A stretch of 64,000 bases of DNA, taken from NCBI RefSeq assembly GCF_046250185.1, contig NZ_CP176469.1. One strand, given 5' to 3'. The notes beneath the pieces are model-generated. The model was given only the letters and a program-made list of their open reading frames with translations, ran no database searches and was not told where the DNA came from. Position numbers and translations under genes: made by a program. This document shows positions 60,506 to 64,000 of this stretch, in pieces. The stretch comes from Litorimonas sp046250185 (GTDB lineage Bacteria; Pseudomonadota; Alphaproteobacteria; Caulobacterales; Maricaulaceae). Each line of letters begins with the position of its first letter. Positions within the stretch are counted from its first letter, which is position 1.

Positions 60506-61009
60506 ATGACACGTGCATGGATCGCACTCGCTTTAACCGCCATGACAGCCGCCCCAGCTTACGCCGCGGCGCCCAGCCTTGAAGGCACATATAATGACTG
60601 GCAAGTCTTTGCGCGCACAGAAGGCGGTGAGAAAATTTGCTATGTTGTGACCAAGCCAGAATCCATGGCACCATCTAACGTCGCACATGGTGATGTCTAT
60701 TTCATGGTGTCGTCTTGGCGCTCTGGCCTCGCGACTGAACAGCCTAGTTTTCTGGCTGGATACCCGCTCAAGACAACCCGCACACCCCAAGCCAAAGTAG
60801 GCGGCACGACAATCTCTATGTACGGCGCAGATAATGAAGCCTATATCGAATCCAGCTCGGATGAACGCAAACTTGTATCTCAAATGCGCTCTGGGTCATC
60901 CATGACTGTGAACGCCGTCAGCGCCCGCGGCACAGAAACGCGTTACCGTTTTTCGTTATCAGGCGTCACGGCCGCGCTGAAGAAGGCCAAATCCCTCTGC
61001 GCCAACTAA
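60506..61009 (+). CDS. IalB-like (invasion-associated locus B) periplasmic protein
   Basis: 167 residues. A signal peptide (about 1-21, cleaved after AYAAA) is followed by YNDWQVFARTEGGEKICYVV (about 31-50), the IalB family start. Two Cys (about 47 and 165) may form a disulfide. Family members are envelope proteins named after Bartonella erythrocyte invasion but are common in free-living alphaproteobacteria; role unknown. A CtrA-like box upstream suggests cell-cycle control. Confidence 0.85.
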   Translation: MTRAWIALALTAMTAAPAYAAAPSLEGTYNDWQVFARTEGGEKICYVVTKPESMAPSNVAHGDVYFMVSSWRSGLATEQPSFLAGYPLKTTRTPQAKVGGTTISMYGADNEAYIESSSDERKLVSQMRSGSSMTVNAVSARGTETRYRFSLSGVTAALKKAKSLCAN

Positions 61010-61056
61010 TCAGATTGCAGTTTGCACCTGACAGCCTAGCGGGCTAAAGCGCTCCT

Positions 61057-61851
61057 ATGAGCCAGAAAACTGACATCGGAATTTTGGGCGCTGATGGGCG
61101 CATGGGGCAAGCTGTGGCAAAAGTCTTAGCAGATCACAAATCCGCACGCCTAACCGCCGCCCTCACTGCCCCAAATAGTCCGCTATTGGGTCAAGCTATC
61201 AACGGCGTGACTTACACGGATAATTTCGACACGGCTTTGACAAATTGTGATGTCCTGATCGACTTTTCCGCGCCCGAAGCTACTCTTCGCGCGGTGGAAT
61301 TAGTTGCAGCAGGCGAGACACGCTGCCGCGCGGTCGTGTCTGGCACAACAGGCTTAGGGCCACATGACGAAACAGCGCTGATCAAAGCGGCTGGGACAAT
61401 GACGCTGCTGCGCTCTGGTAATTTCTCCATGGGCGTGAACCTGCTGGAAGCTTTAGTGGAGCAAGCTGCCCGCGCCTTAAAAGACGGGTGGGATATCGAA
61501 GTGTTGGAAATGCATCACCGCCATAAAGTCGATGCACCGTCAGGCACGGCCTTCATGCTAGGCCAAGCCGCCGCCCGCGGTCGTGGTGTGAAGTTGCTAG
61601 ACGCGCAAGTCTTATCTCGCGAGGGCCAGACGGGCGCGCGCACAGAGGGCGAAATTGGCTTTGCCACACTGCGCGGCGGTGGCGTCATTGGCGCGCATGA
61701 AGTCCGTATCGCCAGCGAGCTTGAAATGGTGACACTCTCCCACGATGCCTTTGATCGGTCTGTCTTTGCCGAAGGTGCTGTTAGTGCAGCCCTCTGGGCG
61801 GGAGAGCAGAAGTCTGGTCTGTACTCTATGCGGGATGTCTTGGGGCTTTAG
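61057..61851 (+). CDS. dapB: 4-hydroxy-tetrahydrodipicolinate reductase
   Basis: 264 residues. The N-terminal dinucleotide loop GILGADGRMGQAV (about 8-20), VVSGTTGLG (about 92-100) and the catalytic EMHHRHKVDAPSGTAFMLGQ (about 150-169) are all present. It reduces hydroxy-tetrahydrodipicolinate in lysine and meso-diaminopimelate synthesis. It is convergent with the following membrane protein and overlaps its stop by 4 bases. Confidence 0.96.
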   Translation: MSQKTDIGILGADGRMGQAVAKVLADHKSARLTAALTAPNSPLLGQAINGVTYTDNFDTALTNCDVLIDFSAPEATLRAVELVAAGETRCRAVVSGTTGLGPHDETALIKAAGTMTLLRSGNFSMGVNLLEALVEQAARALKDGWDIEVLEMHHRHKVDAPSGTAFMLGQAAARGRGVKLLDAQVLSREGQTGARTEGEIGFATLRGGGVIGAHEVRIASELEMVTLSHDAFDRSVFAEGAVSAALWAGEQKSGLYSMRDVLGL

Positions 61852-62336
61852 TCTGGCTCGCCATAAACGGCTTGATCCAATTCATATTGAAGCGATCCCG
61901 GCGCGTGACGGTGGAAATGGCGAGCGAAACCGTAAGCTATGCCGGCCCAGATCATCATAACAGCGAAGAAAATAATAAATTGCCAGACCAGATAGCCCGG
62001 TTCGATTACGCGGTTTTGCCCTGAGAGATTATAGATCAAATTCAACCCCCATTCGAGCGCTTTGAAAATGACAGGCGTCAACAGCAGGATCGACCACAGG
62101 CCGCCCGCGACATAGGCCGCAGCACGTGGGTTATTCACGCGGCGATAAATTTCTACATATGCCTCTTTTGACAGGCCCGCAGGGATCATGGCTTTTGGGG
62201 TCTTATAAGCGAAATCATCCTCCGCATCCCGCGCAACATTTGCGTATCCCAACGCTGCCCGCACCGAATAAATACTTGCGACGAGAGCGAGTAAACACAG
62301 CGCCCATACAACTGGATTAGCCAATAAAATTTTCAT
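61848..62336 (-). CDS. Small integral-membrane protein, unknown function
   Basis: 162 residues with an N-terminal membrane helix (about 8-26), a charged segment (about 30-72) and two more helices (about 74-95 and 117-140), then a His-rich stretch ARHFHRHAPG. No family is recognised. It ends inside the last bases of dapB on the opposite strand and starts 130 bases before the divergent TPR gene. Confidence 0.65.
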   Translation of the reverse strand: MKILLANPVVWALCLLALVASIYSVRAALGYANVARDAEDDFAYKTPKAMIPAGLSKEAYVEIYRRVNNPRAAAYVAGGLWSILLLTPVIFKALEWGLNLIYNLSGQNRVIEPGYLVWQFIIFFAVMMIWAGIAYGFARHFHRHAPGSLQYELDQAVYGEPD

Positions 62337-62466
62337 ACGATGTTATATAGTCACACATGGATGACGTTCAAGTTTATTTTGACGGCTGACGTCGCTCAAC
62401 AGGCCTTAGACTTTCATGATATTCCGTGTTAGGAGCGAGGCTTTAACGGCCAAAAGGGGCAGGCCA

Positions 62467-64000
62467 ATGATGAAACTCTTTGCAGAACTCCGACGACGCA
62501 ACGTCTTGCGCGTGGCTGGCACTTTCTTGGTGGGCAGTTGGTTCTTAGTGCAAATGGCGTTTACACTCGAATCCGTCATGAATTTACCCGAATGGTTTGA
62601 CGCGATCTTCATGGCACTTCTTATTCTTGGCCTGCCCGTTGCTATTATTCTGGCGTGGGCGTTTGAGCTAACCCCAGAAGGATTTAAGCGGACAGCTGTG
62701 GTGAATGAGGCCGATTCTATCGCCGCTAAGACGGGCAAGAAGTTAGATATTGCCATCTTGATCGGCTTCGCCCTGATCGCAGGCTTACTTATCATGGGAC
62801 AGTTTCGCGGCGGGTCTTCGGGCGCGACAAAATTGTTGAAAGTTGATGGTAGCTCTGTCGCTGTGCTGCCATTTGAAAACCGCAGCGCCGATCTTGATAA
62901 TGCTTATTTTGCCGACGGCATCCATGATGAATTACTGACCGCCTTATCCAAAGTCGACGGGCTGGACGTGATTTCGCGAACCTCCGTCATGGGGTATCGC
63001 AATACAGAAAAACGTATTCCCGAAATCGCCGCAGAGCTTGGCGCAGCGGCTGTGCTGGAGGGCGCTGTGCAAAAATCAGGTGAGCGCGTGAGGATCACGG
63101 TGCAATTAATTGATGGGGCAAATGACACGCATATTTGGGCCAATAATTACGACCGCGCCCTGACCACAGAAAATATCTTCGACATTCAAGGAGAAATCAC
63201 CAATGTCATCGCGGCGTCGCTCAAAGATGTTTTAGGCGGAAATTTAGAGGTCACGCCCTTGAACGGCCCTACTGATAATCTCGCAGCGTTTGAGGCCTAT
63301 ATCAAAGCCAAACTACAGGCCAATCCAGGCAATCCTGTGAAAGACGATTTAATCAAAGCACTGGCCCTTTACGATCAAGCCGTATCGCTTGACCCAAACT
63401 TTGCCGAAGGGTGGGCTAGAAAAGCCTATACCCATATGGCGCTCTATTGGTTTCATGGTCGCGATCAGGCTGACTTAGCCCTCGCAGTCCCCGCGCTCGA
63501 CAATGCCAAGCGGCTGTCGCCTAACGCCTTGGACACTTTGGTCGCCAATGCCTTTTATCACTATTGGGGTGAGGCAGATTTTCGCGCTGCAAATGACGCT
63601 TTCGATCAGGCCTTACGTGTTGCTCCGGGTGATGTGGAGGCAATTGCGGGGAAAGCCTTTATCACGCGACGTCTCGGAAATTTTGAAGAGAGCCTCGCCG
63701 GGCTGGAAAAGGCCCATCGCCTTGATCCACTCTCTTATTATCTTATTCCTGAATTAGGGCTCACCTATGCGCTTTTAGGGCGCGCAGAAGAGGCCAAGGC
63801 CATGATGGAAAAAGCCCGAGACATGGATCCGCAATCTTTGCAAGGTGCAGGGTTTCGCGCGGCGGTTGCGCAATTCCGAGGGGATGCCGATGCCGCCTAT
63901 GAGGCATTTAAACCCGTCGCCGCATACCTTCCCAGCGTATATGTCAATTACGCCCTCGCCACTCGTGATGAAGCCAAGGCCCGCGCCGCGATGAAAGCTT
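62467..64000 (+). CDS. TolB-like/TPR membrane protein (N-terminal part, runs off window)
   Basis: 511 codons are present with no stop before the window end. The start ATG at 62467 (or 62470) has AAAAGGGG 7 bases upstream. KLFAELRRRNVLRVAGTFLV is the usual lead of this family, with helices at about 14-36, 44-66 and 96-114, then a FlgO/TolB-like domain (about 130-250; SVAVLPFENRSADLDNAYFA, DGIHDELLTALSKVDGLDVI) and TPR repeats from about 275 on. Related proteins are often annotated as adenylate-cyclase-like but this part has no cyclase domain. A periplasmic role in protein-protein scaffolding is inferred. Confidence 0.85.
   Translation, partial: MMKLFAELRRRNVLRVAGTFLVGSWFLVQMAFTLESVMNLPEWFDAIFMALLILGLPVAIILAWAFELTPEGFKRTAVVNEADSIAAKTGKKLDIAILIGFALIAGLLIMGQFRGGSSGATKLLKVDGSSVAVLPFENRSADLDNAYFADGIHDELLTALSKVDGLDVISRTSVMGYRNTEKRIPEIAAELGAAAVLEGAVQKSGERVRITVQLIDGANDTHIWANNYDRALTTENIFDIQGEITNVIAASLKDVLGGNLEVTPLNGPTDNLAAFEAYIKAKLQANPGNPVKDDLIKALALYDQAVSLDPNFAEGWARKAYTHMALYWFHGRDQADLALAVPALDNAKRLSPNALDTLVANAFYHYWGEADFRAANDAFDQALRVAPGDVEAIAGKAFITRRLGNFEESLAGLEKAHRLDPLSYYLIPELGLTYALLGRAEEAKAMMEKARDMDPQSLQGAGFRAAVAQFRGDADAAYEAFKPVAAYLPSVYVNYALATRDEAKARAAMKA

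Noticed and set aside
1..64000. CRISPR arrays, insertion sequences, prophage or att sites
   Set aside because: No evenly spaced direct repeats, transposase or integrase genes, or terminal inverted repeats were seen on reading through.

Overview
The window is a chromosomal segment from an alphaproteobacterium, most likely of the Caulobacterales/Maricaulales type (Hyphomonadaceae or Robiginitomaculaceae relatives). This is inferred from four things: gene order (rimP, trmB, a PraR-like XRE regulator, lnt, corC, ybeY, phoH, miaB, fur; and trpS, murJ, glnD, mutS); three LexA-type direct repeats GTTC-N7-GTTC placed just upstream of start codons; one TTAA-N7-TTAA CtrA-like site; and an arginine succinyltransferase operon with an M20 hydrolase. 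There are no insertion sequences, phage genes, CRISPR arrays or rRNA genes. Coding density is very high and no gene-free stretch exceeds 300 bases; the longest, about 277 bases at 57275-57551, carries a TetR-type operator candidate.

Layout. 1-10.7 kb: minus-strand housekeeping block (partial rimP, an inserted BON-MscS channel, trmB, the XRE regulator, lnt, corC-like, ybeY, phoH, miaB, fur, rimI, tsaB, nfuA) with one AT-rich secreted-protein gene between miaB and fur. 11.3-13.9 kb: tandem PDZ-M48 metallopeptidase genes and a PCu(A)C copper chaperone gene. 13.9-22 kb: trpS, murJ, glnD, mutS. 22-31 kb: AmpG-like transporter, a kinase-less PAS-REC protein, LexA-boxed comM, a Gly-rich mini-protein, YccF, a C39-like lipoprotein protease, a DAACS symporter and a LexA-boxed Y-family polymerase. 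31-37 kb: glutathione-dependent formaldehyde detoxification (frmA, fghA), a TSUP permease and molybdenum cofactor genes (moeA divergent from moaD-moaE-moaB-moaC). 37-48 kb: type-B putA, creA, DUF4112, a LexA-boxed DUF5710 mini-protein, then the arginine catabolic operon astA-astB-M20-astD. 48-57 kb: tRNA-Leu(CAA), YqaA-like, murI, a GT39 glycosyltransferase, msrA, photolyase, a short aspartokinase-like/homoserine dehydrogenase fusion, a PiT-like permease and a short-chain dehydrogenase. 57.5-64 kb: tetR-plsC-lplT phospholipid operon, IalB-like protein behind a CtrA-like box, dapB, a small membrane protein, and the 5' part of a TolB-like/TPR membrane protein.

Most notable: three separate single-gene units (comM at 26.7 kb, Y-family polymerase at 30.9 kb, DUF5710 mini-protein at 42.4 kb) have a perfect LexA direct repeat 20-45 bases before the start. 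The 86-residue DUF5710 protein also ends in QASLF, close to the sliding-clamp-binding consensus QL[S/D]LF, which makes it a candidate undescribed SOS replication/repair factor. Other points worth checking: the PAS-REC protein without a kinase, the ACT-less kinase-HSD fusion, the DUF4112 start codon buried in a 14-bp inverted repeat, and the absence of metK from its usual place. All functions are assigned by reading the translated sequences and recalling families; no database search was run.
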